The notes below the pieces were generated by a model, which was given only the letters and a program-made list of their open reading frames with translations, did not search any database and was not told the DNA's origin. Positions 8,585 to 18,840 of a DNA stretch of 64,000 nt are shown here, in pieces; the first letter of the stretch is position 1, and each line of letters starts with the position of its first letter. Origin of the DNA: CAXTSE01 sp964246985 (GTDB lineage: Bacteria; Actinomycetota; Actinomycetes; Actinomycetales; Microbacteriaceae). Location of the stretch: the NCBI GenBank assembly GCA_964246985.1, contig CAXTSE010000007.1:1-64000 (forward strand), written 5' to 3'. The translations under genes and the position numbers were made by a program.

Positions 8585-9605
8585 GCTGCGACTCCCTTCC
8601 GCTTGGCGCGGCGCGTCCGGTTGAGGAACAGGATCCGGTCGAGCAGGATCGCGCCGACGATGAAGATGCCGACGATGGCCTGCTGCCAGAGGCTGGGAAC
8701 CCCGAGCACGGGCAGCGCGCTGCTGATGGTGGCGAGGAAGAAGGCGCCGAGCGCGACCCCCCAGATGGTGCCGGATCCGCCGATGATCGCGACCCCGCCG
8801 ACGACCGCGGCGGCGACGGCCTCGAGCTCGTAGTTGCGACCGACGCCGGCATCGCCCGTGGCGAAGATCGACAGGTACACGAGTCCGCCGAGGCCGGCGA
8901 GCGCGCCGCTCGTCACGAATGCATTGAGCGTCAGTCGCCGCTCGCTCAGACCGAACAGGGTGGCGGCCTCCGGGTTCGACCCGAGCGCGTACAGGTCGCG
9001 GCCCGCCCGGCGGCTGGTCATGAACCAGCCGACCAGCAGCACCACGACGGCGACCACGATCAGGAGCACCGGCACGCCGAGCACCTGCGCGGTGCCGATC
9101 TGCTTGAAGTCGGCCGGCAGCCAGCTCGAGCGGATGAAGTGCGGTCCGATCCACAGGATCGCGATTCCGCGGTAGGCGTACAGGGTTCCCAGTGTGATCA
9201 CCAGGGACGGCACCTTGAGGAACGCCACGAGCAGCCCGTTGATGAGGCCGAGGAATGCGCCGAGCAGGATGCCCACCGCGACCACGACGCCGATCGGGAT
9301 GCCGGGGAACTCGTAGAAGAGCGTGCCGCACATGTAGGTGGAGAGGCAGAGGATCGACCCGATCGACAGGTCGATGTTGCGGGTGATGATGACGATCGCC
9401 TCACCGAGGGCGAGCAGGATGGGGATCGTCGGCTGCCGCAAGAGCTCGCGGAACCCGCCATCGCTGAACAGGAAGCCCGGCTGGTTGAGCGTCGTCACGG
9501 TGATGAGCAGGACGATCAGGATGATGAGGCCGACCTCGCGGGCGCGGATGGCCTTCGAGAAGAGCGATCGCCCGCCCGTGGACGGCGGAAGGGTCTGAGT
9601 CACGG

Positions 9606-9609
<4 letters not shown>
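8581..9609 (-). CDS. rhaP: Rhamnose-type ABC transporter permease 1
   Basis: The second BPD-transp-2-type permease, 342 residues and highly hydrophobic. It contains ITRNIDLSIGSILCLS and the ATPase-contact stretch GRDLYALGSNPEAATLFGLS. The ATG at 9609 (MTVTQTLPP) overlaps the stop of the ATPase gene by 4 bases, and its own stop overlaps the next permease in the same way, so rhaT-rhaP-rhaQ are translationally coupled. It forms the membrane channel of the rhamnose importer. Which of the two permeases is P or Q is an inference from order. Confidence 0.87.
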
Positions 9610-11107
<1,498 letters not shown>

Positions 11108-11111
<4 letters not shown>

Positions 11112-12139
11112 GCTGCGCTCACCTCGATCTCTATGGAGTAGGAGCGGCTCTCGCCGGGTGCCAGGTAGGGGAGGAGTCCGTTCGCCCGCGCCGCGGCGCG
11201 ACCCTGGATCTCGGGGGTGTTGGCCGGCTCGAGTCCGAGCACGAAGTGCTTGGTGGCCGTGAGCTTCCACTGGAACAGGGCCGGCAGCGTCTCGGAGTAG
11301 CGCAGGGTGAACACGAGCCCGCGCGCGGCGTTCGTGACGCGGGCGACCCGGTCGTCGCCGGCACGGTGCACGTAGACCTGCTCGCGGAACCCGACCGTCG
11401 GCTCGCCGATCTCGTTCCGCACGTCGAAGCCCTCGACCGCGTCGGGATCCCGCGGCTCGACAGACGCGGCCGGGATGTCGATGACGGCGCCGCTGTCGAG
11501 CAGCGGCCAGCCGAGGTTCACGTGGTACAGCACCATGTGCGGGCTCTCGGCCTCACCTTCGTTGGTGACGGTGTCGTCGATCGTGAACGACGACGACCCG
11601 ACCCGCGACCAGATGCGACGGCGCAGCACGAGGTTCTCCTGGAAGACCCCGGCCTGGCGCACCTCGCCCGCGACGGCGACGACCTCGGAGGTGGCGGTCA
11701 CCTCGGTGACGCGGGCCGGCACCGTGCCGACGCGGCCGTGCATGCCCGAGACCCCGTCCTCGTCGTCCGCCGGAGGCCCGAAGCTGTCGAGCCCGCACGT
11801 GGTGACGAGCCCGCCTCCGAACGTGCGCAGCCATCCGCGTCCGTGCGGCTCGTAGGCGTCGGGGCGGGTGATCCCTGTTGCAGACAGCCACGCCAACGGG
11901 ACCCCGTTGAAGCTGGCCGCGCCGATGTCGAGGGCGCGATCGGGGTGCACGTCGAAGTCGAGCCCCCCGCCGTTCACCACGCGCATGCGACGGGCTCCGC
12001 GAGCCGGGCCGTCGTCCTCGACGAAGCGATCCACGCGCGCGACCTGGTCGAGCGAGCCGACCCGGAGGGCGGCCTGCGTCGCGTCGGTGCCGAAGATGAC
12101 GGCGTCAGTCGTGTCAGCCAACGGGTCCGAGCTCCACAT
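11108..12139 (-). CDS. DUF4432 aldose-epimerase-like protein
   Basis: A 343-residue protein of the galactose-mutarotase-like superfamily (DUF4432). Visible features include the start of the beta sandwich (RRMRVVNGGGLDFDVHPDRALDIG), LRTFGGGLVTTCGL, MVLYHVNLGWPLLD and LGLEPANTPEIQG. Family members are found in sugar operons and probably interconvert anomers or modify sugars; here it would act on the imported sugar before isomerisation. The ATG at 12139 overlaps the upstream cupin gene by 26 bases. A TTG at 12121, ten nt behind GGAG, is an alternative start. It is the second gene of the sugar operon. The reaction is not proven. Confidence 0.78.
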
Positions 12140-13355
12140 TGCCGGGGCCGAAGTGCTTGAGGATCACGATGTCGTCGGTCGTGCTGCGGTTGGTGATCGT
12201 GACGCCCGCACGCGCGGCGCTCTCGGTGACGAAGAACTCGTCCTGGCTGAGCTGGCCGTAGCGGATGAGCGTGGCGGCCTGGGCGTCGTGCACGCCGAAG
12301 GTGCCGGAGCCCTGCACGAACAGGGCGCCGTACGCGTCCTGGTCGACGATCGTGACGGTCTGTCCGGGACGCACGGTGAGCTCCTTGGCGCTGAAGCCCT
12401 CCGAGCGGAACACGATCCACTTCTCGACGTAGGCGATGCCGCCGTCGGCGTCCGAGGTCGCGGTGCCGTAGGGCGTCATGAACCGGTTGCCGACGAAGTC
12501 GACGTCGACGTTCTTCTCCCAGTCGAGCAGGTCGAGGATGAAGTCGTAGTCGCCGTGGTGCTCTGCGGGGACGTCCTTCCAGAGCAGCTCCTCGGGGACC
12601 TCCTTGTTATTACTCCACGATTCGCACATGGCGAAGACGTCGCTGGCAGCCTGCGGCTCGTAGGTGCAGATGCTCGCCGGAGCGTGCAGCACGCCGGCCG
12701 GGATGTCCCATCCGGTGCCGAGCTGGGTGCGGTAGCCGAGGGCGAGGTCGGTGATCCGGTTGTCGCCACCGGCGGCGAAGCGCTGGAGGCGCTCCTTGAC
12801 CTGGTCCCGGGTCGTGCCGGGCTGGAATCCGAAGAACGAGATCGGCTGGAGGCCGAGGTTGTCGTTCATGTGCGGCGAGTAGTAGTAGGCCTCGGGCTTG
12901 CCGACCTTGTCGACGAGCGCGGCCTTCTCGTCGGAGTGGTGCACGTGGAACGGCAGCGGCATGAGGTTGTCGTAGAACTTCGAGTACATCGTCCAGCCGC
13001 CGTGGGCGTCCCACAGCCGGGAGCCGAGCACGTCGGCCTTGTGGTGCTCGATGAACTCGTCGAACGGCAGCAGTCCGCCGTCGGGGTCGACCACGAGGCT
13101 GAGTCCCTCGTGCGCCCCGGTGAGCGGTCCGTTGTCGGCGCGGATGCTGGAGGCGAGCCAGCGCTCGTCGATGCCGCCGCGGCCGTGGCCGAGCGGGTAG
13201 TAGTCGTCGGGGTGGAGGCGGATGCGCTTGCCGGGGGTGCAGAACGCCCGCGGGACCCAGGCCGGCGCGAACCGCACGATGCCCTCGCCGGCGCTGAGCG
13301 CCCGGTCGAATGCGGTGGTGGAGGAGCCGACGTTGTCGTAGGTCTCGGATGTCAT
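12114..13355 (-). CDS. Mannose-6-phosphate-isomerase-like cupin protein
   Basis: A 413-residue protein with the layout of type I mannose-6-phosphate isomerase (double cupin). The central metal-site-like stretch is PFHVHHSDEKAALVDKVGKP, followed by a second conserved part TGWDIPAGVLHAPASI, a plausible metal-binding segment. The C-terminal region ends in a cupin-like fold (GQTVTIVDQDAYGALFVQGSG). The spacing and sequence differ from true ManA, and the gene leads a deoxysugar-import operon, so it may isomerise another aldose or lyxose-type sugar rather than mannose-6-P. It is the first gene after the strong promoter at 13439-13467, divergent from the DeoR gene. Confidence 0.65.
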   Translation of the reverse strand: MTSETYDNVGSSTTAFDRALSAGEGIVRFAPAWVPRAFCTPGKRIRLHPDDYYPLGHGRGGIDERWLASSIRADNGPLTGAHEGLSLVVDPDGGLLPFDEFIEHHKADVLGSRLWDAHGGWTMYSKFYDNLMPLPFHVHHSDEKAALVDKVGKPEAYYYSPHMNDNLGLQPISFFGFQPGTTRDQVKERLQRFAAGGDNRITDLALGYRTQLGTGWDIPAGVLHAPASICTYEPQAASDVFAMCESWSNNKEVPEELLWKDVPAEHHGDYDFILDLLDWEKNVDVDFVGNRFMTPYGTATSDADGGIAYVEKWIVFRSEGFSAKELTVRPGQTVTIVDQDAYGALFVQGSGTFGVHDAQAATLIRYGQLSQDEFFVTESAARAGVTITNRSTTDDIVILKHFGPGNVELGPVG

Positions 13356-13418
13356 CTGCGACGCCCTTCAGGTGCCGAGCGACGCTGCTTCCGCATGGCG
13401 CCGCTGCCGGGGGTATTC

Positions 13419-13467
13419 GGTTCAGTGAACCTCGTCGGAATGTAGCACCGGCGAATCAGTGCGTCAA
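13419..13467 (-). promoter_or_regulatory. Sugar operon promoter with palindromic operator
   Basis: Read on the minus strand: -35 TTGACG (13462-13467), 17-nt spacer, -10 TACATT (13439-13444), a near-consensus promoter. GGTTCAGTGAACC (13419-13431), a perfect 6-bp palindrome with one central base, lies at the expected start of transcription. It is a likely repressor site, although the binding protein (LacI or DeoR) is not clear. Confidence 0.7.
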
Positions 13468-13521
13468 CGATGCGAATTGCCACAGAATCGCGCCCAATGA
13501 ATTGCTGATCTCGCACCCGCA

Positions 13522-13551
13522 GATGTTACATTTATCTCGATATGTAACATC
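13522..13551. promoter_or_regulatory. Inverted-repeat operator upstream of DeoR gene
   Basis: GATGTTACAT (13522-13531) and ATGTAACATC (13542-13551) are perfect 10-bp inverted arms separated by 10 nt. This is an AT-rich island in high-GC DNA, 20 nt before the DeoR start and in the divergent intergenic region. It is probably the binding site of the DeoR regulator, with autoregulation. Confidence 0.65.
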
Positions 13552-13570
13552 GACTTCACAGAGCGGCGGC

Positions 13571-14335
13571 ATGATGGCCACGACGGGCACCACCGAATCC
13601 GAGGAACGCCGGGCCCTGCTGCTGCAGGCGCTGGAACGCGAGAACGTCATCAGGCTCACGGACGCGGCGGTCGAGCTGGGCGTCTCGGCCATGACCATCC
13701 GGCGCGACCTCGCGGATCTCGAGAACGAGGGCCTGCTGCGGCGCGTTCGCGGCGGCGCCATCTCGGTCATCGGCCCGCGGCCCTTCGGCGAGCGCCGTGC
13801 CGTGCGCTCGCGAGCGAAGGAGATCATCGCCGACAAGGCGCTCGCGCTCGTGCCGCGCTTCGGCTCCGTCGCATTCGACGCCTCCACCACCGTGGGCACG
13901 CTGGCGACGAAGGTGGGCCCGCGATCCGGTCTGCTCATCAGCACGAACTCGTACCCGACCTACGCGACCCTCAAGGGCAGCGTCGGCATCACCCCGATCA
14001 TGGTCGGCGGCGAGACCGAGGAGTCGACCGACACCTTCGTCGGCCCGCTCGCGGTGCAGGCGGCCGAGTCGCTGCGCTATCAGCGCTTCTTCTCGTCGGC
14101 GAGCGCCATCGACTCGACGTTCGGCTCGACCGAGGTCTCGCTCGCCGAGGCTCAGATGAAGCAGGCGTTCGCGCGGGTGTCGAAGGAGCTCGTGCTCTGC
14201 CTGGACTCGTCCAAGCTGCAGCAGGAGGCGACCGCTGCGTCGATCGAGCTGTCGCGCATCTCGGTGCTCATCACCGAGCTGGCGCCGTCCGACAGTCGCC
14301 TCGACGAGTTCCGCGACCGCGTCGAGCTGCGCTGA
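13571..14335 (+). CDS. DeoR-family transcriptional regulator
   Basis: A 254-residue DeoR/GlpR-type regulator. The N-terminal winged helix includes VIRLTDAAVELGVSAMTIRR and LRRVRGGA. The C-terminal sugar-phosphate-sensing domain has FDASTTVGTLA and LISTNS. Two adjacent ATGs (13571, 13574) follow GAGCGGCGG; the first is used here. The gene is divergent from the sugar operon and precedes rhaEW and rhaB. DeoR-type RhaR controls rhamnose genes in rhizobia, so it likely regulates this locus, sensing a sugar phosphate. The inverted repeat at 13522-13551 is its probable site. Confidence 0.9.
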   Translation: MMATTGTTESEERRALLLQALERENVIRLTDAAVELGVSAMTIRRDLADLENEGLLRRVRGGAISVIGPRPFGERRAVRSRAKEIIADKALALVPRFGSVAFDASTTVGTLATKVGPRSGLLISTNSYPTYATLKGSVGITPIMVGGETEESTDTFVGPLAVQAAESLRYQRFFSSASAIDSTFGSTEVSLAEAQMKQAFARVSKELVLCLDSSKLQQEATAASIELSRISVLITELAPSDSRLDEFRDRVELR

Positions 14336-14365
14336 GCGGGTTCGCCGTCGGCGGCCCGCGGATAC

Positions 14366-14395
14366 TTGCAGGCCTCGTGCAAACGCGTTACGTTT
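14366..14395 (+). promoter_or_regulatory. rhaEW promoter and operator-like element
   Basis: TTGCAG (14366-14371), 17-nt spacer, TACGTT (14389-14394). The -35 and spacing are the same as at rhaI. AAACG-n5-CGTTT (14381-14395) overlaps the -10 and shares the half-site TGAAACG (on the opposite strand) with the rhaI operator, suggesting a common repressor. Confidence 0.5.
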
Positions 14396-14470
14396 CACAA
14401 ATTAGGACACGTCGCCTGTGCCGCTCCCCGCGGGGCCGACCGCGATGAACCGTAGGAGCAGAGAAGCGCT

Positions 14471-16507
14471 ATGACCGATCCGACCGTCGCCGACCTCGTC
14501 GCCCGCAGCAACCGCCTGGGCAGCGACCCGCGCATCACCAACTACGCGGGCGGCAACACCTCCGCCAAGGGTCCGGGCATCGACCCGGTCACGGGTGAGC
14601 AGGTCGAGCTGGTGTGGGTCAAGGGCTCCGGGGGCGACCTGGGCACGCTCACCGAGTCGGGGCTCGCCGTGCTGCGGCTCGACCGGTTCCGCGCGCTCGA
14701 GAAGGTGTATCCGGGCGTCGACCGCGAGGACGAGATGCTCGACGCGTTCCCCTACACGCTGCACGGCGCCGGCGGCGCGGCCCCGTCGATCGACACCTCG
14801 ATGCACGCGCTCGTCGACGCCGCGCATGTCGACCACCTGCACCCCGACGCGGGCATCGCGATCGCGACCTCGGTCGACGGCGAGAGGCTGACGAGCGAGA
14901 TCTACGGCGACCGGGTCGTCTGGGTGCCGTGGCGCCGTCCCGGCTTCCAGCTCGGACTCGACATCGCGACCATCAAGCGCGACAACCCGCAGGCGATCGG
15001 CTGCATCCTCGGCGGGCACGGCATCACCGCCTGGGGCGACACGTCGGAGGAGTCGGAGGCGAACAGCCGCTGGATCATCGACACCGCGCAGGCCTACCTC
15101 GACGAGCACGGCTCGGCCGAGCCCTTCGGCGCCGAGGTCGCGGGCTTCACCGCTCTGCCCGAGGACGAGCGCCGAGCACGGGCCGCCGCGCTCGCCCCGA
15201 CCATCCGCGGCATCGCCTCGCGCGACAAGCCGATGGTGGGCCACTTCTCCGACGACCCGCGGGTGCTCGAGTTCCTCTCGCGCGAGAAGCTCTCACCTCT
15301 GGCCGAGCTCGGCACCAGCTGCCCCGACCACTTCCTGCGCACCAAGGTCAAGCCGATGGTGCTCGACCTGCCGACCAGCGCATCCGTCGAGGACGCGCTG
15401 GCCCGCCTCGCCGAGCTGCACGAGGCGTATCGCGCCGACTACACCGCCTACTACGAGGCGCACGCCGACGCATCGAGCCCCGCGATGCGCGGCGCCGACC
15501 CGGCGATCGTGCTCATCCCCGGCGTGGGCATGTTCAGCTACGGCGCCACCAAGCAGACGGCTCGGGTGGCCGGCGAGTTCTACATCAACGCCATCAACGT
15601 CATGCGCGGCGCCGAGTCGGTCTCGACCTACGCCCCGATCTCGGATGCCGAGAAGTTCCGCATCGAGTACTGGGCACTGGAGGAGGCGAAGCTGCAGCGC
15701 ATGCCGAAGCCGAAGAGCCACCAGGGCCGCATCGCGCTGGTGACCGGCGCCGCATCCGGCATCGGCAAGGCCATCGCCACCCGCCTCGCGGCGGAGGGTG
15801 CCTGCGTCGTCGTCGCGGACCTCGATCTCGCCAAGGCCCAGGCCGCGGCGGCCGAGCTCGGCTCGACCGACGTCGCCGTGGGTGTCGTCGCCGACGTGTC
15901 CGACGCCGCCGCGGTGAAGGCTGCCGTCGACGCCGCCGTGCTCGCGTTCGGCGGGCTCGACCTGGTCGTCAACAACGCCGGGCTCTCGATCGCCCGCTCG
16001 CTGCTCGACACCACCGAGGCCGAGTGGGATCTGCTGCACGACGTGATGGCCAAGGGGTCGTTCCTCGTGTCGCAGGCCGCCGCATCCGTGCTCATCGCCC
16101 AGAAGCTGGGCGGCGACATCGTCTACATCTCCTCCAAGAACTCGGTGTTCGCCGGTCCCGACAACCTGGCGTACTCGGCAGCGAAAGCCGACCAGTCCCA
16201 CCAGGTGCGGCTGCTCGCCGCCGAGCTCGGTGGGCACGGCATCCGCGTCAACGGCATCAACCCGGATGGGGTGGTGCGCGGGTCGGGGATCTTCGCCTCC
16301 GGGTGGGGCGCCAACCGCGCCGCCACCTACGGAGTCGCGGAGGAGGACCTCGGCCAGTTCTACGCGAACCGCACGATCCTGAAGCGCGAGGTGGTGCCCG
16401 AGAGCGTCGCCGACGCCGTGTACGTGCTCACCGGTCCGGAGCTCAGCCGCACGACCGGGCTCCACATCCCCGTCGACTCCGGCGTCGCCGCCGCGTTCTT
16501 CCGGTAG
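14471..16507 (+). CDS. rhaEW: Bifunctional rhamnulose-1-phosphate aldolase / lactaldehyde dehydrogenase
   Basis: A 678-residue two-domain enzyme. Residues about 1-400 form a class II aldolase (NYAGGNTSAKG; zinc ligands His122 and His124 in DHLHPDAG; LGGHGITAWG) that splits L-rhamnulose-1-phosphate into DHAP and L-lactaldehyde. Residues about 418-678 form a short-chain dehydrogenase (TGAASGIG from Thr425; NNAG; catalytic Tyr568 and Lys572) that oxidises lactaldehyde to L-lactate. The length and order match the known RhaD/RhaEW bifunctional proteins. The start ATG follows TAGGAG. It is followed after 9 nt by rhaB. Lactate formed here can be used by LldD at 19501. Confidence 0.93.
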   Translation: MTDPTVADLVARSNRLGSDPRITNYAGGNTSAKGPGIDPVTGEQVELVWVKGSGGDLGTLTESGLAVLRLDRFRALEKVYPGVDREDEMLDAFPYTLHGAGGAAPSIDTSMHALVDAAHVDHLHPDAGIAIATSVDGERLTSEIYGDRVVWVPWRRPGFQLGLDIATIKRDNPQAIGCILGGHGITAWGDTSEESEANSRWIIDTAQAYLDEHGSAEPFGAEVAGFTALPEDERRARAAALAPTIRGIASRDKPMVGHFSDDPRVLEFLSREKLSPLAELGTSCPDHFLRTKVKPMVLDLPTSASVEDALARLAELHEAYRADYTAYYEAHADASSPAMRGADPAIVLIPGVGMFSYGATKQTARVAGEFYINAINVMRGAESVSTYAPISDAEKFRIEYWALEEAKLQRMPKPKSHQGRIALVTGAASGIGKAIATRLAAEGACVVVADLDLAKAQAAAAELGSTDVAVGVVADVSDAAAVKAAVDAAVLAFGGLDLVVNNAGLSIARSLLDTTEAEWDLLHDVMAKGSFLVSQAAASVLIAQKLGGDIVYISSKNSVFAGPDNLAYSAAKADQSHQVRLLAAELGGHGIRVNGINPDGVVRGSGIFASGWGANRAATYGVAEEDLGQFYANRTILKREVVPESVADAVYVLTGPELSRTTGLHIPVDSGVAAAFFR

Positions 16508-16516
16508 ACCAGAGCC

Positions 16517-17956
16517 GTGACCACGCAACTGCTGTCGAGCGGAGCAGTCGCCGCGATCGACCTCGGCGCCACGAGCGGTCGGGTCGTCGTCGGCAGGATC
16601 GCGGACGGCGCGGTGCGCCTCGAGGTCGTCGAGCGATTCCTCAACAACCCGGTGCGCTACTGGGAGGGGGACCGCGACGGCCTGCACTGGAACGTGCTCG
16701 AGCAGTTCCGCTCGATCCAGCTCGGCCTCCGCGCCGCGGTGCGCCTCGAACCCGAGCTGCTGAGCATCGGCATCGACGGCTGGGGGGTCGACTACGGCGT
16801 CCTCCGCCGGGGAGCGCTGATCGGCAACCCGTATTCGCATCGCGACGAGCGGGGCGTCGGCGGCATGGCGGCCGCGCATGACCTGGTGACCTCCGCGGAG
16901 CTCTACGCGGTCACCGGCCTCCAGCAGCTGCCGATCAACTCGATCTACCAGCTCGTCGCCGACCGCCTCGCGGGACGCATCGAGCCCGGCGACACCGCGC
17001 TGATGATCCCCGACCTGATCGCGTACTGGCTGACCGGCATCGCGGCATCCGAGCGCACCAACGCCTCGACGACCGGCCTGCTCGACGTCACGACCCGCGC
17101 CTGGTCGACGGATCTGCTCGATCGGCTGCGGCTGCCGCGGGACATCTTCGCCGACCTGATCGATCCGGGTTCGACCCTCGGCCCCCTCCTGCCGTCCGTC
17201 GCGACCGAGATCGGCGGCCAGGTGCCCGTCGTCTCCGTCGGGTCGCACGACACCGCGTCCGCCGTGGTCGGGGTGCCCGCCACCGACGACGACTTCGCCT
17301 ACGTGTCGTGCGGCACCTGGGCGCTGGTCGGCGTCGAGCTCGACACCCCGGTCCTCACCGAGGCCAGCCGCGCCGCCAACTTCACCAACGAGGGCGGACT
17401 CGACGGCCGCACCCGGTACCTGAAGAACATCATGGGGCTGTGGCTGCAGTCCGAGAGCGTGCGCACCTGGGAGCGGGACGGCGACCGGGTCGACCTGCCC
17501 GCCCTGATCGCAGCGGCGACTGCGCTGCCGGGGGGCTCGGTGTTCGACGCCAACGATCCGCGCCTGCTGGCGCCCGGCGACATGCCCGCGCGCATCGCGC
17601 GGTGCTGCGCCGAGGCCGGGCAGCCGGTGCCGCAGACGCCGGCGGAGTTTGTGCGCGCGATCAACGAGAGCCTCGCGGCGGCGTTCGCGCGGGCCGTGCG
17701 CGATGCCGCCGAGCTCTCGGGCAGGACGGTCCGCACGATCCACATCGTCGGGGGCGGGTCGCAGAACGCCCTGCTCTGCCAGCTGACCGCGGATCGCAGC
17801 GGGCTCCCCGTGATCGCCGGACCCACGGAGGCCACGGCCCTCGGCAACGTGGTCGTGCAGGCGCGCACGACGGGTCTGCTCTCGGGCAGCCTCGAGTCGC
17901 TGCGCTCGGTGATCGCCGCATCGGTGACGCTGCAGCGCTACACCCCGCGCGCCTGA
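16517..17956 (+). CDS. rhaB: Rhamnulokinase
   Basis: An FGGY-family kinase of 479 residues that phosphorylates L-rhamnulose at O1. The N-terminal phosphate-binding stretch is AIDLGATSGRVVVG; further stretches are DGLHWNVLEQF, GIDGWGVDYGVL, INSIYQLVADRL, SVGSHDTASAVVGVP, VSCGTWALVGVEL and GGGSQNALLCQLTADRSGLPV, all characteristic of rhamnulokinases. The start codon is GTG, 9 nt after the rhaEW stop, within AGAGCC. It acts between rhamnose isomerase and the aldolase domain of the preceding gene. It differs clearly from the FGGY kinase at 2325. Confidence 0.94.
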   Translation: MTTQLLSSGAVAAIDLGATSGRVVVGRIADGAVRLEVVERFLNNPVRYWEGDRDGLHWNVLEQFRSIQLGLRAAVRLEPELLSIGIDGWGVDYGVLRRGALIGNPYSHRDERGVGGMAAAHDLVTSAELYAVTGLQQLPINSIYQLVADRLAGRIEPGDTALMIPDLIAYWLTGIAASERTNASTTGLLDVTTRAWSTDLLDRLRLPRDIFADLIDPGSTLGPLLPSVATEIGGQVPVVSVGSHDTASAVVGVPATDDDFAYVSCGTWALVGVELDTPVLTEASRAANFTNEGGLDGRTRYLKNIMGLWLQSESVRTWERDGDRVDLPALIAAATALPGGSVFDANDPRLLAPGDMPARIARCCAEAGQPVPQTPAEFVRAINESLAAAFARAVRDAAELSGRTVRTIHIVGGGSQNALLCQLTADRSGLPVIAGPTEATALGNVVVQARTTGLLSGSLESLRSVIAASVTLQRYTPRA

Positions 17957-17975
17957 GCCGGTCCGGGCCAGCGGC

Positions 17976-17981
17976 TAGCAT
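17976..17981 (+). promoter_or_regulatory. -10 hexamer TAGCAT, leaderless start
   Basis: TAGCAT lies exactly 6 nt before the ATG at 17988. No Shine-Dalgarno sequence is present, so transcription probably begins at the start codon. Confidence 0.5.
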
Positions 17982-17987
17982 CGCCGC

Positions 17988-18776
17988 ATGGAGACCGACG
18001 CGCTGCTCACGACCATCGCGATCGTCTTCAGCGCGATCAGCGTCGTCGTGGCCGGGCTGTTCTCGGTGCGCACCTCGCGTCTCGGTCATCAGCTCGAGGC
18101 CGAGCGGGAGGCACGGCGCGAGGCACGCCAGGAGGAGCTGTCGGCGCTGAAGGCCGCCGAGCGCGTCTACGAGCCGCTGGCGCAGGCCGCGGCCGAGCTC
18201 CAGAGCCGCATCTACAACATCGTCGAGACCGGCTGGGTCACGCTGATGAAGGTCTACGAGAGCCACGGCGACTACGCGGTCACCAGCACGGCGTTCTTCT
18301 TCGCCCACTACTTCGGCTGGATCGAGGCGCGTCGGCAGGCGGTGCTCGCGTCGAGCGGCGAGGGCAGCCGCGACATCTCGGTGCAGAAGCACATCGACGG
18401 GGTGCTCAAGGTGCTCCGGCGCAGCGACGACAGCGAGGGATTCCTGTTCTTCACCGCCGAGCAGCGGGCGATCGGCGAGCTCATGCTCACCTGGGAGACG
18501 TTCCCCGAGACGGGCACCCGCATCCCGCACGTCATGGGATACGCCGCGTTCGTCGAGCGCTACCGCCACGACGAGGACTTCTATCGGTGGTTCGGCCCGA
18601 TCCTGACCGGCATGGATCTCGTGGCCAAGGGCGACAACCGCCGATTGGTCGCGATCCAGCATCGTCTCGTCGATCTCATCGACGAGCTCGACCCGAAGCG
18701 CAAGTACACCGCCGGCTACGACCTCAGCCCGATCGACCTGAGCGACAACCCCCCGGCGACGCCACCAGGGTCCTGA
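17988..18776 (+). CDS. Membrane-anchored hypothetical protein
   Basis: A 262-residue protein I cannot assign to a characterised family. One N-terminal membrane segment (about residues 8-27, TTIAIVFSAISVVVAGLFSV) is followed by a charged helical stretch rich in Glu/Arg (LEAEREARREARQEEL), likely a coiled coil. A soluble, probably cytoplasmic domain follows, with many aromatic residues (FFFAHYFGWIEARR, FLFFTAEQRAIGELML, RHDEDFYRWFGPI). The architecture recalls conserved actinobacterial proteins found near unrelated genes. It is monocistronic with its own -10 element and sits between rhaB and the lactate genes, with no evident functional link. Confidence 0.7.
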   Translation: METDALLTTIAIVFSAISVVVAGLFSVRTSRLGHQLEAEREARREARQEELSALKAAERVYEPLAQAAAELQSRIYNIVETGWVTLMKVYESHGDYAVTSTAFFFAHYFGWIEARRQAVLASSGEGSRDISVQKHIDGVLKVLRRSDDSEGFLFFTAEQRAIGELMLTWETFPETGTRIPHVMGYAAFVERYRHDEDFYRWFGPILTGMDLVAKGDNRRLVAIQHRLVDLIDELDPKRKYTAGYDLSPIDLSDNPPATPPGS

Positions 18777-18805
18777 CACGGCCAGGTTGCGATCCAGACC
18801 TTGCT

Positions 18806-18840
18806 GATTGTCTGACAATCTCATAGATTGTCTAGCAATC
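18806..18840. promoter_or_regulatory. Two tandem FadR-type GntR operators
   Basis: GATTGTCTGACAATC (18806-18820) is a perfect 7-bp palindrome around one base and fits the FadR-subfamily consensus TnGTnnnACnA. A second copy, GATTGTCTAGCAATC (18826-18840), is degenerate in the middle. The copies are 20 bp apart (two helical turns) and the second abuts the start ATG at 18841, implying autorepression. Confidence 0.75.

Noticed and set aside
14614..16881. About 755-codon open frame in another plus-strand frame over rhaEW
   Set aside because: Extremely Arg-rich and without motifs; overlaps the true aldolase/SDR frame.
15293..17743. About 816-codon open frame opposite rhaEW/rhaB
   Set aside because: Shadow of two well-supported genes; no domain, low-complexity composition.
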